NCBI GenBank assembly: GCA_028688895.1
Contig: JAQTXG010000005.1
Coordinates: 22,008-86,007 of the forward strand
Direction of reading: 5' to 3'
From: Candidatus Altimarinota bacterium
Lineage (GTDB): Bacteria; Patescibacteriota; Gracilibacteria; BD1-5; UBA6164
Length of the DNA stretch: 64,000 nucleotides
Every line of letters begins with the position of its first letter. The stretch's first letter is position 1. The notes under the pieces were generated by a model. The model made no database searches. It saw only the letters and a list, made by a program, of their open reading frames with translations, and was not told where the DNA came from. Shown in pieces: positions 24,978-35,953 of the stretch. The translations under genes and the position numbers were made by a program.

Positions 24978-26990
24978 TTATATAGATTTCTCACTTTTTT
25001 CAAATAATTCTTCTATATCTTCTCTGATTTGTGATATAAGCTCTAAATCTCTCAAATCAGCAACCTTTAAATCTGGTACTCATGATTGCCTCAAACCATA
25101 TACTTCTCCTGGTCATCTCAACTCCAAATCTATCTCAGCCAATTCAAAACCATTATTAGTTGATTCCATAGCTTTGAGTCTATCAGTTTGATTACCACTT
25201 GTAGGAAACAAATAACAATATGATTGATAAGCTCATCTACCTACTCTTCATCTAAATTGATGCAGTTGTGATAGTCAAAATCTCTCTGCTCATTCTATAC
25301 ACATTATTGAAGCATTTGGTATATTTACTCATACTTCTACTACTGATGTACTAGACAATATCTGTATTTTATTCTCAGAAAATTCTCTCATTACTTCATC
25401 TTTTTCTTTTGGTTTCATCTTACCATGCAACAATCCTACTCTAAAAGGATGAAATATTCATATAAGCGATTCATATGTAGAAATAGCATTTGCCAAATCT
25501 ATTTTTTCTGATTCTTCTACTAGTGGAGATATCCAAAATACTTGTCTACCTTGTTCCAATTGAGATCTAACAAATAATTCTATCTCTGATCTTTGAATAT
25601 CATTTTTAGCTACTTTTGTATATATTTCCTTTCTACCTTTTGGATACTGTGAAATAATAGACAAATCCTGGTCTCCATATAGTGTCAAAGCCAAAGTTCT
25701 AGGAATAGGTGTAGCCGTCATATTGAGACTATGAGGAATCAATCAAGACTTATTTCAAAATCATCTTTCCAATACTTCTCTTTGTTTTACTCAAAATCTA
25801 TGTTGTTCATCCACAACCACAAATCACAAATTATAAAAACTTACATCCTCCTGCACCAAAGCATGTGTACCTATAACCAAATCTATATTTCCAGTTTTTA
25901 AATCAGACTTTACAGCTTCTTTTTGTTTTTTTGTCAAACTACCTACAAGCAAATGTGAACTAATATTGTATTTCATAAGCAATTCCTGCATAGATTCAAA
26001 ATGCTGTCTAGCTAGTATTTCAGTAGGTGCCATAATTGCGACCTGGATACGAGAAGAACTACTCTCAATTATCCCATGAATACTTGCTATCAATGCAACA
26101 GCAGTTTTACCTGTTCATACATCTCACTCCAAAAGTCTCTGCATACTGTGAGGCTTTTCCATATCCTTTAGTATTTGAAAAAGTACTATTTTTTGATGAT
26201 CAGTTAAATCAAACGGCATGTTTGAAATAATATCCTTTACAGTTTCAGCATTCATTTTGATAGCTAAAGATTTACCTTCTGTATTTTTAAAACTTTCATA
26301 TTTAGTAGATATAGCTCTATGATTTATCTCATAAAGTTCTCCATAAGCAAGCCTATGTTTAGCTAATTCTATATCATGTTTATTTTTAGGAAAATGTACC
26401 TTGTAAACTGCTTCTTTTTTAGATATAAAATTGTATTTTTTTATTATTGATTCTGGTAAATCTTCTACTATTTCAGAAACATATTTTTTTAACAATTCTA
26501 CTTTTCCAGAAGTCCATTTACTAGGTATATAGTTTATATCACTATAAACAGGAACTATTTCACCTGATACTTTTGATAAATCAGTCTCTACTTCTGGTGA
26601 TTGAAAAGTAATTTTACCAAAAGCGTATTTTACTTTTCAAGAAACTATTACTTTTTTTCAAGTATAAGCTTGCAAAGTCGTAGCTAGATATTTCCTATTA
26701 AACCAAACAGACTCAGACAAAAAACCATTTTTATCTTCGAGAACTGCTTTTGAAATAAGCTTACCTCAACCAGTCATTTGAGTATTTATAGATACAAGTG
26801 TAACCAAAATAGTATTTTTATCCTTTATATTTATAAGTGAAAAATTATCAAGCACATTGGTCCTATCCTCATATTCACGTGGATACTGATTTAACAAATC
26901 TCAAACAGTACAAACACCACCCTTTTCCAGAGCTTTTATATAATTATCAGTAGTATGTAAAAGTGATTTTGTCAGTGGAGTATTTAGCAT
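24978..26990 (-). CDS. recG: ATP-dependent DNA helicase RecG
   Basis: 670 residues, the usual size. Remodels stalled replication forks and Holliday junctions. An N-terminal wedge/OB region (about 60-160) is followed by SF2 motifs: [24 protein letters not shown] (Walker A, Gly by UGA), [46 protein letters not shown] (DEQH box), [18 protein letters not shown] (RecG hallmark), [29 protein letters not shown], and QLHQFRGRVGRG with the terminal [12 protein letters not shown] and DLELRGPGEVYG. ATG 26990 faces the divergent rsmG gene. Confidence 0.97.
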
Positions 26991-27133
26991 AAAACATATA
27001 TTACATTTATATTATATACAGATAATATACAAGTTTTTAAGAATGTCTAGTAAATATCAAAAAAACATTTGCATAAATCATATTACACATATAATCTATA
27101 CAAAATTAATTTTTAAGTTTTAATTAATAATAA

Positions 27134-27820
27134 ATGAAACAACTATTAAGTAAATACAAAATAGAACTAGAAGAAAAAGAAATGGATACTTTTCAAAAAT
27201 TTCTAGAAATATTCAAAGAAAAAAATAGTCAAATAAATCTTTCAGCTATCAGAGATGACGCTTGAATAATAGAAAAACACTTCATAGATTCTATTATGTT
27301 AAATGTATTTATAGAGCTAGAGTGAAAAGTCGCAGATATGTGAACTGGATGATGATTTCCTATGATACCACTTGCAATAACTAATCCAGATGTGCAATTT
27401 ATATGAATAGACTCTGTTTGAAAAAAACTAAAAGCTATAGATGAATTTGCTGAAAAACTGGAACTAAAAAATGTAAAAACACTAGCAGGTAGGGCAGAAG
27501 AAATCTGACAAAATCTAGAATATAGAGAACAATTTGATTTCGTAACAAGTAGAGCAACAGCATTCTTCCCTACACTTTTAGAATATGTTATACCACTTTT
27601 AAAAGAATGAGGAATATTTGCAGCCTACAAACTAGATGACAAAGAAGAACTAAAATCAGCAAAAAAAGCACTATCTAGACTATGAGCAAAAATACTAAAA
27701 GTAAAAAATTACAGAATAGCTGACCAAGATAGAACAATAGTCTTAATAGAAAAATTACACAAAACTCATCTAAAATACCCTAGAAAAGTATGAGTACCAT
27801 TAGCTAATCCTATAAAATAA
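27134..27820 (+). CDS. rsmG: 16S rRNA (guanine-N7) methyltransferase
   Basis: 228 residues. Methylates G527 of 16S rRNA with S-adenosylmethionine. Motifs: FIDSIMLN, ADMGTGGGFPMIPLAI (SAM loop with three or more UGA-coded Gly), FIGIDSVGKKLKAIDE, TLAGRAEEIGQ, FDFVTSRATAFF and the C-terminal KYPRKVGVPLANPI tail that marks the GidB family. It is divergent from recG across about 140 bp and is followed by a heptamer tandem repeat. Confidence 0.96.
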
Positions 27821-27825
27821 TTTTT

Positions 27826-27906
27826 TCATTATTCATTATTCATTATTTATTATTCATTATTCATTATTTATTATTCATTATTCATTATTCATTATTTATT
27901 ATTTAT
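27826..27906. repeat. Heptamer tandem repeat (ATTCATT / ATTTATT)
   Basis: About eleven copies of a 7-bp unit, mostly TTATTCA with TTATTTA variants, between rsmG and the Sua5-like gene; the array reaches the latter's ATG. This is a simple-sequence tract that could vary in copy number. Confidence 0.85.
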
Positions 27907-28468
27907 GATATACATTCTCCCAACTGATACTTGCTACTGAATAGCTTGTCCTATTCACGATTTAAAAGCATACGACTGAATCTACAAAATAAAAAAAAGA
28001 AGTTTAGATAAACCTCTAGCTATTTTGGTGCCTGATTTTAAATGGCTAGCTGATAATACAGATTTGACAGCTGAACAAATAAATTTCCTAGAAAATTACA
28101 ACAGACCATTTACGGTTTTAACTGATTGTAATAGTTTAAGAATTTGGATTAATTATATAGATGATGAAAACAATGAATTTGTAAACAGAGATATTTACGA
28201 AAAGTTTGCTTTTAGAGTAGCTAATAATTCAATACAAAAAAGATTGTTAAAAGAAAATTGACCAATGTTTATGACAAGCGCAAATATAAGTAACAATCCA
28301 GAAATATACCACAAAAGTGAAATAAAAGAACAATTTGCATATTATCTAGAAAAATGAACAATTCAATTTGTATGAGAAAATATGTGAAATCCAGAAAAAA
28401 ATAAACCATCTGACATATTTGAATTCATATGAGATAGTTTGGATATAAATTATTTGAGAAAAAATTAA
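27905..28468 (+). CDS. Sua5/YciO/YrdC (TsaC-like) protein
   Basis: 187 residues of the dsRNA-binding YrdC fold, which makes threonylcarbamoyl-AMP for the tRNA t6A modification. N-terminal MIYILPTDTCYGIACPI matches the PTDTxYGL motif, then IYKIKKRSLDKPLAILVPD (K-R-P.KPL motif), PFTVLTDCN, FAFRVANN and MFMTSANISNNP (TSAN motif). Assignment to TsaC itself rather than a paralogue rests on context only. The first ATG after the tandem repeat is used as start. Confidence 0.9.
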
Positions 28469-28495
28469 AACCTAAGTAAAATTAGGTTTTATTTA
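28466..28495. terminator. Bidirectional hairpin terminator holding both stops
   Basis: The stem AAAACCTAA / TTAGGTTTT has a 6-nt loop. The plus-strand TAA (28466-28468) and minus-strand TAA (28493-28495) are at its two edges. Confidence 0.82.
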
Positions 28496-28657
28496 TTTGT
28501 TTAATCTAAAAATATTTTCTAGATTTGAGCTTACTTTATCAGAAATCACTCTTTTTTCTGCTTGAAATCTTCTAGTACCAGAATTTTCCATATTTGAATC
28601 ACCTGATTCAAGCGTACTTTTAGAGAAAAAATTCATAGATAAATTACTTATTGACAT
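28493..28657 (-). CDS. Small hypothetical protein (54 aa)
   Basis: An open frame MSISNLSMNFFSKSTLESGD, then a polar, helical, Arg/Lys-containing C-terminal half (RRFQAEKRVISDKVSSNLE). It contains no UGA codon. It ends in a shared terminator like other real genes here, which is the main support. No family recognised. Confidence 0.45.
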   Translation of the reverse strand: MSISNLSMNFFSKSTLESGDSNMENSGTRRFQAEKRVISDKVSSNLENIFRLNK

Positions 28658-28892
28658 TTGTTGTGCATATTAAAAATAAACTATATATATATTATACATT
28701 TTAATTATTTTAAAGTCAAAAATATGAGCCTTTATTTTTCATAATCTATAATAATATCATAATAACCAATAAAAAAATAATGATTTATAGTGATAATAGC
28801 TTGTCACTATATGAATTTTTCACTATTCAATTAAATTTTACATAACATAATTTTTATATAAAATAAGAGTACTTAATTATAAATAAATAAAA

Positions 28893-29822
28893 ATGAAATA
28901 CTTAGAAAAAATTAAAAATTTTGATGAAAATAATCTATTATCGCTTGATGAAATTGTATTATGAGCATTAGAACTATTTGAAAATACAGATATTAAACTG
29001 CTAGATATTACAGAATTCAAAAAACCATTAATTGCTTGATCTGGAAACGCAATAGTAACAGCAAAAATAATCTTTTCAAAAATTGACGCTATATTTTGTG
29101 ATGAAACCAATTTTGATGAATGTATTAAAAAAGACATAGATTGACTAGTTATATTATCTGCTTCAGGTGAAAAACATGCTACTGTTTTTGCAAAAAAAGC
29201 CAAAGAATTATGAATCAAAACAAAACTTCTTACATGTAACTCAAATTCTACTGCCTGAACTATTTTATGAACAGAAAACACTATAGTAACAGCTAAAAAT
29301 AGAGAACCTTATACTTACAATACTTCTACATATATGTGATGGATATTTGCTTATACATGAGAAAATCCAAGCGAAATTAAAAATTTTATACAAGAAAAAA
29401 TTGATCCTATATTAAAAAATATTGATTTTTCAAAATACGATTCATATATAATAGTTACTCCAGATAATTTTTCATGAGTGAATCAATTATTCAATGTAAA
29501 ATTTATAGAATTATTTGCTAGAAAAATAGCTCGTGATGTATTTTCATATGAACAAATGAAACATGCTACAACTGTAGTACCACATGAAACAGAATTATGT
29601 ATCACATTTTGAGACGAAAAAGATTTTAGATTTAATTGAAGTAAAATAAATTTCCCACTTCCTGAAAATGCAGATTTGTGAGCTATTATGGCTATATGAT
29701 ACTATGTTATTTGATATATTCAAAACTCATATCCTCATTTTTTCAAAGTAAACATATGAAAATATATAAGTGATATCAATAAAACAGAGTTTGGGAAAGG
29801 TTTAAAAGTAATTGTAGAATAA
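28893..29822 (+). CDS. SIS-domain sugar isomerase-like protein
   Basis: 309 residues. The sugar isomerase fold is indicated by PLIAGSGNAIVTAKIIF near residue 45-60, LVILSASGEKHATVFAKKAKELGIKTKLLTC (the SxSGxT-type phosphate loop) and STAGTILGTENTIVTA. A second half has EQMKHATTVVPHETELCI and GAIMAIGYYVIGYIQNS. Such proteins act on phosphosugars (isomerases or deaminases) or as regulators. The exact substrate is unclear. Confidence 0.72.
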
Positions 29823-29882
29823 TTTGACATTTTAGTTTTTATGTGTATTATATAATATATTACAAAAATAATTATTTATACA

Positions 29883-30071
29883 ATGGAAAAAAATGAAGTA
29901 AAATCATATTTATATGATGCTACAATAGAACTAAATACTATTAATTGTGGATTATTAATTCAATATTGAATAGATCCAAAAAAATATTGATATACAGAAT
30001 TTGATATAATGCAAGCTCAAATTAATAATGCAACAAATGAATTACTAAATGATATTATTCCTGTTTTTTAG
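29883..30071 (+). CDS. Small hypothetical protein (62 aa)
   Basis: An open frame MEKNEVKSYLYDATIELNT with two UGA-Gly codons (QYGIDPKKYGYTEFDIMQ). It resembles small conserved proteins with a YG-D-xx-YGYTEF pattern but no family was identified. It lies 60 nt after the SIS gene and ends before a bidirectional hairpin. Confidence 0.6.
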
Positions 30072-30088
30072 TATTATTAATAGACCTC

Positions 30089-30118
30089 AAAAAAAGCTAG
30101 ATAAACTAGCTTTTTTTG
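30089..30118. terminator. Bidirectional hairpin terminator
   Basis: The stem AAAAAAAGCTAG / CTAGCTTTTTTT has a short loop. The TAG of the convergent OLD-type gene (30106-30108) is inside the right arm. Confidence 0.88.
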
Positions 30119-31659
30119 TGTTCAAATTTCTCAATTATTTCTACAAATATTTTGTACAGATTATCATCATATCAATTATTTTTACTCAACCATATAGATA
30201 AATTGAATGCTATAGTTGGCTTAGAATATTTATAAAAGTAAGTATTAAATAATTTCTCATATTCTGTAGATATTTTTTTTACTGATTTAAGTCTATCTAA
30301 CATATCATCCAAATGTCTCAAACTCATTTCATGTATTTTTTGATCAAAATCTGCTCAAAATCTCTCTTTTCTTTTGTTTATTTTATCTGTTAGATAACTT
30401 TTTATAGAATCTATTTTGTAATAATTTTCAAATTCTCAATCGAGAACAATCCAATTATATTTTTTAAACTCTTTTTCAGAAACACTTGAAACATGATGTA
30501 CTTTTTTGATAGATTTCTCTATTTTATCGAAATCTACTTCATAACTCTCATCTTTATCTATAACAGCAACCACATTTTGTTTTCAAAACAATTCAGATGC
30601 AAACATATACCATTCATGCAATGCTCATTTACCTCATACATCTATTACACTTATATTTTTATAATTTAGATTAAAATAATTTTGTTTTTCATCACTTGAT
30701 AATTTTTTTCATTTTAAATCCAAATATTTATGCATATCTATGTTTTCATAAATATTTGGCACTGATATCCTCTCTGTTTCTCATTCCACTAAAATAACAG
30801 CATCAGAAAAAAATATAGAACTATTCTTGAATATCAAATTTATCATTATTTTATTATACCTACCATATGAATTATTTATCCTTTTTGTAATAGTATTTCA
30901 ATCTACATTATTAACAAATACTATATCAGAAATCTCATATATTCATTTCTTGAAATTTGAAACCAATTCACCAGAATGAGTAGAATACAATATTTGAGTA
31001 TTTTCCAATTCTCAAATTTGAAGCAATATTGTATCTATCATCTTGGTAGCATGTGGATGCAAAAAATTTTCAGGCTGATCTATCAAAAAAACATTATAAT
31101 CATCATTATTTGTATTATTTATACTATACAAATACAATTCCAACAAACTAATCAAGAGAGTTGTTTTTCTCTTTCATGATTCCAAATCTAGAGCTTCCAA
31201 TTTTTCTTTTTTCTTTTTTAATATCACCTTACTTTGTTCTTTATTTTCAAGTATCAAATCAATCAATTTCATATAACCATTTTCTTTTTTATCTTTGTTG
31301 ATTTTTCTATCACTAGGTATATATATGATATTAAGTTTTTCAAATATTTTCTTTGTCTCTTTATCTGGAATTATGTTTCTAGTAATTACTTCTTTTCAAT
31401 CAAAATAGGCTTCAGTTCTAACTATGAAATCTTTTCAATCATGATTTACAACTGACTCCAATATCAAAACTTCCTCAGAGTTTTTAAAATCCTTTTCTTT
31501 TATATCTTTAGAATTAAAAAGTTTCTCTATTGCTTTCAAAACAACAGTTTTACCACTACCATTTTTTCAAACAAAAACAGTTTTATTTACTCAAATAACT
31601 ATTGTTTCATCTACTATTGTCCTAAAATTTTGTATCTTTATGTTTTTTATTTGGAACAT
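30106..31659 (-). CDS. OLD-type ATPase/TOPRIM nuclease
   Basis: 517 residues. An N-terminal ABC-type ATPase with FRTIVDETIVIGVNKTVF and VGKNGSGKTVVLKAIEKLF (Walker A near residue 28-36), signature-like LESGKRKTTLLISLLELYL, DVFLIDQPENFLHPHA (Walker B) and LYSTHSGELVSN (H-loop). The C-terminal TOPRIM domain has VILVEGETERISVP (Glu) and VVAVIDKDES (DxD). OLD proteins are DNA-processing enzymes, several of which act in phage defence. No UvrD-like GajB partner is adjacent, so a Gabija system is not supported. Stand-alone gene with its stop in the terminator. Confidence 0.88.
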
Positions 31660-31724
31660 TAGGATTTTGTTAAGTTGTATTTTTATATTTATCTTATATT
31701 TTGGGAAATTAAAGTATATTTTTT

Positions 31725-31770
31725 CTAATCCCTCCCCCTTCGGGTACTCCCTTTGAAAAAGGGAGAAATA
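31725..31770. repeat. GC-rich palindromic repeat (same family as galE copy 2)
   Basis: It runs CTAATCCCTCCCCC, then TTCGGGTACTCCCTTTG, then AAAAAGGGAGAAATA. It is nearly identical to 38236-38284 and related to the segment inside galE. Intergenic, upstream of the OLD-type gene and downstream of the racemase. Confidence 0.85.
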
Positions 31771-31827
31771 TTATTTATATTATCATTTATATATTAACAT
31801 ATAGTATATTCTTTGGCAAGAAATTTA

Positions 31828-32538
31828 CTATTTATTATAATAAATTTCACAAGCTCTTTTTATAGTTAAAATTAAAGGATCATATAAAACTAAATCTGTT
31901 TTTATATTGTTAAAAGCTATTGGTAACTCAGTACATCACAATACAATTCCAGTAGCTCATTTTTTTCTAAATAATTCTAAACAATGTATCAATAAATCTT
32001 TATCAAAATCACACAATATAAAATCTCATCAAATTATCTTTAAAATAATATTATTTATTTTTTCTAATATAAAGTCATTTTCTATTACTATACTTTTTAT
32101 TCAATGTTTAATTAAAGTTTTGCTATACAATCAACTTTTAATTGTATTTATACTTCATAATATTCACACTTTTTTATATCAATCATTCACTAATTTATAT
32201 GCCAATTCATCTATCAAAGAAAGATTACATAAATTATTGTCTAAAAATATTTTATCATAATATAAATGCATTGTATTACAAGACATTATAAATATATTTA
32301 TTCAACTATTTTTTAATCTTTCATATTCATTTTTTACTGTCAAAATAGTTTCATTTATTGATTCTAAACTATTAGTTAATTCTTTTACAGGTATATTATC
32401 AATAAAAATATGTGGGAAATCATTATTTTTAATTCAATTTGAATATTTTTTAGATTCATTTAATATTAATTCATAACATCTCAATGATGCATAAGGTCAC
32501 ATTCCTCAAAGGACTCATATAATTTGTTTTTTTATCAT
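31828..32538 (-). CDS. Aspartate/glutamate racemase family protein
   Basis: 236 residues. PLP-independent racemase fold: GVLGGMGPYASLRCYE at the N-terminus, IFIMSCNTMHLYYD (first catalytic Cys in SCNT) and GATGIVLGCTELPIAF (second Cys in GCTE), with GYKKVGILGSINTIKSGLY between them. It converts L- and D-amino acids; substrate not predictable. The ATG overlaps the end of the preceding gene by 7 nt, so the two are co-translated. It closes the island described in the summary. Confidence 0.9.
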
Positions 32539-33467
32539 AATATATTTTTTATTAATTGATTAAAATTGATATTTTTTCAAAATTTAGCTAATACAATATT
32601 TCTATCAAACTCTACAGAACTATTTATATTTTCTCCAGATAATTCTATATAATCATATTCAGAACTTACATAATCTTCTCATTTTGTAGTAAAATATGCT
32701 GGTATCTCTCCAGTTTTCTGTAACAAAGGAATATTTAAAATTGAATAATCATTATTATCAGAGAAATTTTCTTCGTAAATTTTTCACAAATTAAAAAATG
32801 GTTTTTCTTTTTTTCATCATATAGGTAATAAAACTCAAACATTATTTGAATCAAATGGATAGATATCTAGGATATGTCAATTACAAATAATATTAGCAGA
32901 TGAATATTGTAAAGCAGAAATATTAGATTTTCACTTACTACTAGCATAATTTTCTAAATTTTTTATAAGTGAATCTATGTAAGATTTTCAACCAAGTTTA
33001 GTAATATTTAAAGAGACTTTATCTAAATAATTTTGCTCTAATTCAAAATTAAAATTTAGTATTATTTTATCATAAATATCATAATAAAATTCTTGGATAA
33101 ATAATTCAAAATATTTTTTCATAAAACTAGAAACTTGATTAGCATTATTTATATTTAATCAATTTTCATTAATAATAAATCATGTTGCTTGATATATAAG
33201 ATAATTAACATCATTAATTCATATTTTTTGCAAATATCTTATTATTTCCAATGCTGGAATAATTAAAGCAGGTGAACGAACTGGTACTCATACATCATCC
33301 AGTCATACTCATGTAGTCAAGATTATTTTTCAATCCAATGTATCTTTAACTAAAGACTTACTCAAATTTTGTAAATCTATAGCTGTTTTAGTGTAAGAAA
33401 TTTTATTAGGTCATACTTCTTCGTTATTTTTAAGCAGAAAAGTATTCATTAAATCATTTGTTTTCAT
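32532..33467 (-). CDS. Unrecognised enzyme-like protein (311 aa)
   Basis: The frame is fully open, with many UGA-Gly codons. Notable parts: KIILTTGVGLDDVGVPVRSP near residue 48-67, ALIIPALEIIRYLQKIGIND, YLIYQATGFIINENG, LQYSSANIICNGHILDIYPFD and VGVLLPIGGKKEKPFF. Alternating strands and helices with Gly turns suggest a soluble alpha/beta enzyme, possibly nucleotide-binding, but no family was recognised. Overlap with the racemase gene suggests the two act together. Confidence 0.6.
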
Positions 33468-33500
33468 ATTTTTTTTATTATTTATTATTAATTAGAATAA

Positions 33501-33545
33501 TCCATCCTAAATTCCTTCCTTTTAAAAGGAAAGAGGCAACAGTTT
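33501..33545. repeat. Palindromic repeat fragment
   Basis: TTCCTTCCTTTTAAAAGGAA is an inverted repeat followed by GAGGCAACAG, the same word that opens the repeat units at 63585-63760. Confidence 0.55.
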
Positions 33546-33579
33546 TCAACTTACTTAATAGTAATTAGAAATTAAGCAC

Positions 33580-33616
33580 AAAAAAACTGCTATTTCATAC
33601 CGAAATAACAGTTTTT
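33580..33616 (-). terminator. Hairpin terminator or attenuator
   Basis: On the minus strand AAAAACTG-TTATTTC pairs with GAAATAG-CAGTTTT and is followed by T7. It lies about 30 nt after a short ORF and about 110 nt before the ATG of the 311-residue gene, so it could be either a terminator or an attenuator. Confidence 0.7.
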
Positions 33617-33646
33617 GTATTGATTTATTTTTTGAAGCTTATATTT

Positions 33647-33727
33647 TTAAGCATAGCAAAATCACCACAATCTATTATTTCAGATTCTGGCAATAGTCCA
33701 AGTATTTAAAAATATATTAGTTTTCAT
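33647..33727 (-). CDS. Possible 26-aa leader peptide
   Basis: Frame MKTNIFLNTWTIARIGNNRL plus WGFCYA, with two UGG Trp codons, ends about 30 nt before a hairpin with a T run. The layout resembles an attenuator leader, but a frame this short could arise by chance. Confidence 0.22.
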
Positions 33728-33808
33728 AAATATTTTTTATTAATTAATTTATAGGCTTAGATTATAATTTTTTATTTTTTTGTCAAAAGATTTATTTAAA
33801 AAAGAGTA

Positions 33809-34291
33809 TTATAATGAATTTAGTGCTGATTTTATGATATTTTCAATCAACATTTTATCTCATTGATAAATATCAATAAACTCATCTATTTTCATGAATT
33901 TTCTAGAAAATGATTCATTGTTTTTTACAAAATCATAAATTACATTTACAATAGCTACATAAAACAACATATATGTTAAATCATTTTTATTTGTTCAAAA
34001 ATAATCAGATTCAACAACTAGAGACAACTTTATATCTTTTATACTAACAAAAGCTTCTTCTAATGTTTCCCTTTTAACAGCATCAATAAAAGACAAATCA
34101 TTATTATTTACATGTCATCATGGTATATCAAATCACCTATGTATTTCTACTACTAATACATTTTTATCATTATCAAATACAATGACTCATGTACTTGTTA
34201 CTTTATCATGTGGAAATACAAAATCTGGATTATGATATACAAAATTACATTTTTTTTTAAAATTTCTTGCTTGATATTTATCTTGTGACAT
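33809..34291 (-). CDS. Nudix hydrolase
   Basis: 160 residues. The Nudix box reads GGHVNNNDLSFIDAVKRETLEEA (G-x5-E replaced in part; REXXEE intact), preceded by VEIHRGFDIP. VIVFDNDKNVLVV precedes it as usual. The family cleaves nucleoside diphosphates linked to another group. The Glu at box position 7 is replaced by Asp/Leu context, so metal binding may be altered. It follows the GHMP-like gene on the same strand by 16 nt, echoing the Nudix plus GHMP-like pair at 49685-52124. Confidence 0.85.
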
Positions 34292-34307
34292 TTTTAATTA
34301 TTTAATA

Positions 34308-35945
34308 CTAATTTATCTTTTTAATTACATTTATCTCAAAATCTGACTCTTTCAACTTCATATAAAAATCTGTTATACTTCATTTACAAACTAATGGGAA
34401 ATTTTGTTTTTTTATGTCATTTATATGCTTCAGTATAGGTAGGACTATCTTTCATAACATTTCATTTTTGTTACTACTATAACTTGATTTAGGTAAATCT
34501 TTATTTGAAACATCTTGTCATAATTTTTCAAGAAGTATTTCAAATATATCTATCGTAGTATTTTGACTGTGTATTTCCTTTGAAGTAAGTTTTTCTCAAT
34601 CTAAATAAATTCTTCTTTTAATCATATATAAAGTCAATCATTTTATATCTGTTCACAAAAAATCTACATAATCTCATGATATACTTTTTACTTCTCAAGA
34701 TTTATATGTTATTAATGCATAATCAGCTGTAAATATTGATAATTCTCATTTTGTTCTGTATTGTTCCAACTTAGTTCAAGATCTCTCATATCAATCATAA
34801 AATGATGAATAATCTAGATTTAATCTAAATCAAGTTTTTTTATTTAATTTGAATATCAATTCTTCATCTATATATCATACTTTTTGACTAACTAAAGCAA
34901 ATTTAATTGTTCAAAAAACTCATAGAGAATCCATATAAAATGTGAAATTTTTATCTTCTAATAATTCAATTATTTGCTTTCTAATAAATCTATCATTTAA
35001 CTCTTCCCTATTATTATCAAACAATGATTTTATTGATTCTCTATAAATCTTTAAATCTCTATAAAAATTATTTCAAGCATAATTAGAACCATACAATCTA
35101 TATAAATCCTGAAATACTTTCAATGTATAAAAATTTCATACATAATTAATTCACTGGAATAAATCGACATCATCTATACTTCTTCACTTGATTCAAAAAT
35201 CATTTATAAAAAAATTAATTCACCTATTTTTATCTTCTAACAAAGATAAATTATAATTATTTTTAGTTACTAGGTTAGGACTCATTAATGAAAAAGTTAA
35301 ATCTAACTGATTAAAGTCGTTATATTCTCAAATATTTTGATAATAGTAATTATTATCTTTTTCTAATGCCAAAAGATGAGAATCAGAAGCTAAAAATGAA
35401 GTTCATATATATAATCAATTATTTCTAATTCCTCAGAAAAAATTGTATTCTTTATATAATATCTTATCCAATTCTATTACTTTGTTTAAATATATGTTAT
35501 GCTCATCATTATCCATATCAAATTTATCAAAATCATCTACACTTATTTCTTTATCTACTAGCAATTTTAAAGTCAAAATATTTGATAAAACAGATGGAGG
35601 ATCATTCCAATTATATTCAGATAAAAATCATATATCTCAATTTAATCAGATTTTTTCTAAAAGTTTTTTATTAATTGGATATTCATTTTCTATATTTTGA
35701 GTTACAAATCACTTATCATTATCTCTAAAAATATATTCGATTTCTTTACTTGAAATATTTAAATTGTATCAAACATAATTTCTAAGTGTTATTTTTTGTG
35801 TCAAGATAGAAGCGTTTCATTTAGAAAAAGCAGAAATATCTCACACTAAAGTTACTACTATTGGTGAGCTTATTACTATATCATATTTATTAAAAAATAT
35901 TTTATAAATATGTTCAAATTCAGAAATTAAACGATTTGTATTCAT
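34308..35945 (-). CDS. Divergent GHMP-kinase-like paralogue 1
   Basis: 545 residues, homologous along its length to the protein at 49685-51439. N-terminal SPIVVTLVGDISAFSKGNAS (27-46) corresponds to the GHMP motif 1 (PxxVxLxGE), NNGLYIGTSFLASDSHLLAL (about 173-192) to motif 2, and MDSLGVFGTIKFALVSQK to motif 3, where the Gly-rich loop is degenerate. The C-terminal 120 residues contain YLDGEKLTSKEIHSQN, KSSYSSNKNEMLGKIVLP and CKGSITDFYMKL, almost matched in the paralogue and not known to me from GHMP kinases. It is possibly a regulatory or inactive partner. The homology of the pair is visible; the superfamily assignment is inferred. Confidence 0.7.
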
Positions 35946-35953
35946 TAATTAAT

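Larger units (their letters stand above)
33468..33808. other. 341-bp gap: terminator-like hairpin, repeat fragment, short ORF
   Basis: This gap between two minus-strand genes holds a short palindromic repeat (33501-33545), a strong hairpin (33580-33616) and one possible 26-codon ORF (33647-33727). The rest is AT-rich DNA in which I see nothing specific. Confidence 0.6.

Noticed and set aside
24722..25003. 93-codon minus-strand frame across the GC-rich element
   Set aside because: It overlaps the GT2 and recG genes in another frame and mainly translates repeat DNA.
27826..27906. Replication origin
   Set aside because: The AT-rich iterons lack DnaA-box-like words and a dnaA/dnaN neighbourhood.
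30106..31659. Gabija defence system
   Set aside because: The OLD-type protein resembles GajA, but no UvrD-like GajB gene is adjacent.
31907..32260. 117-codon plus-strand frame
   Set aside because: Antisense to the well-supported racemase gene; no family features.
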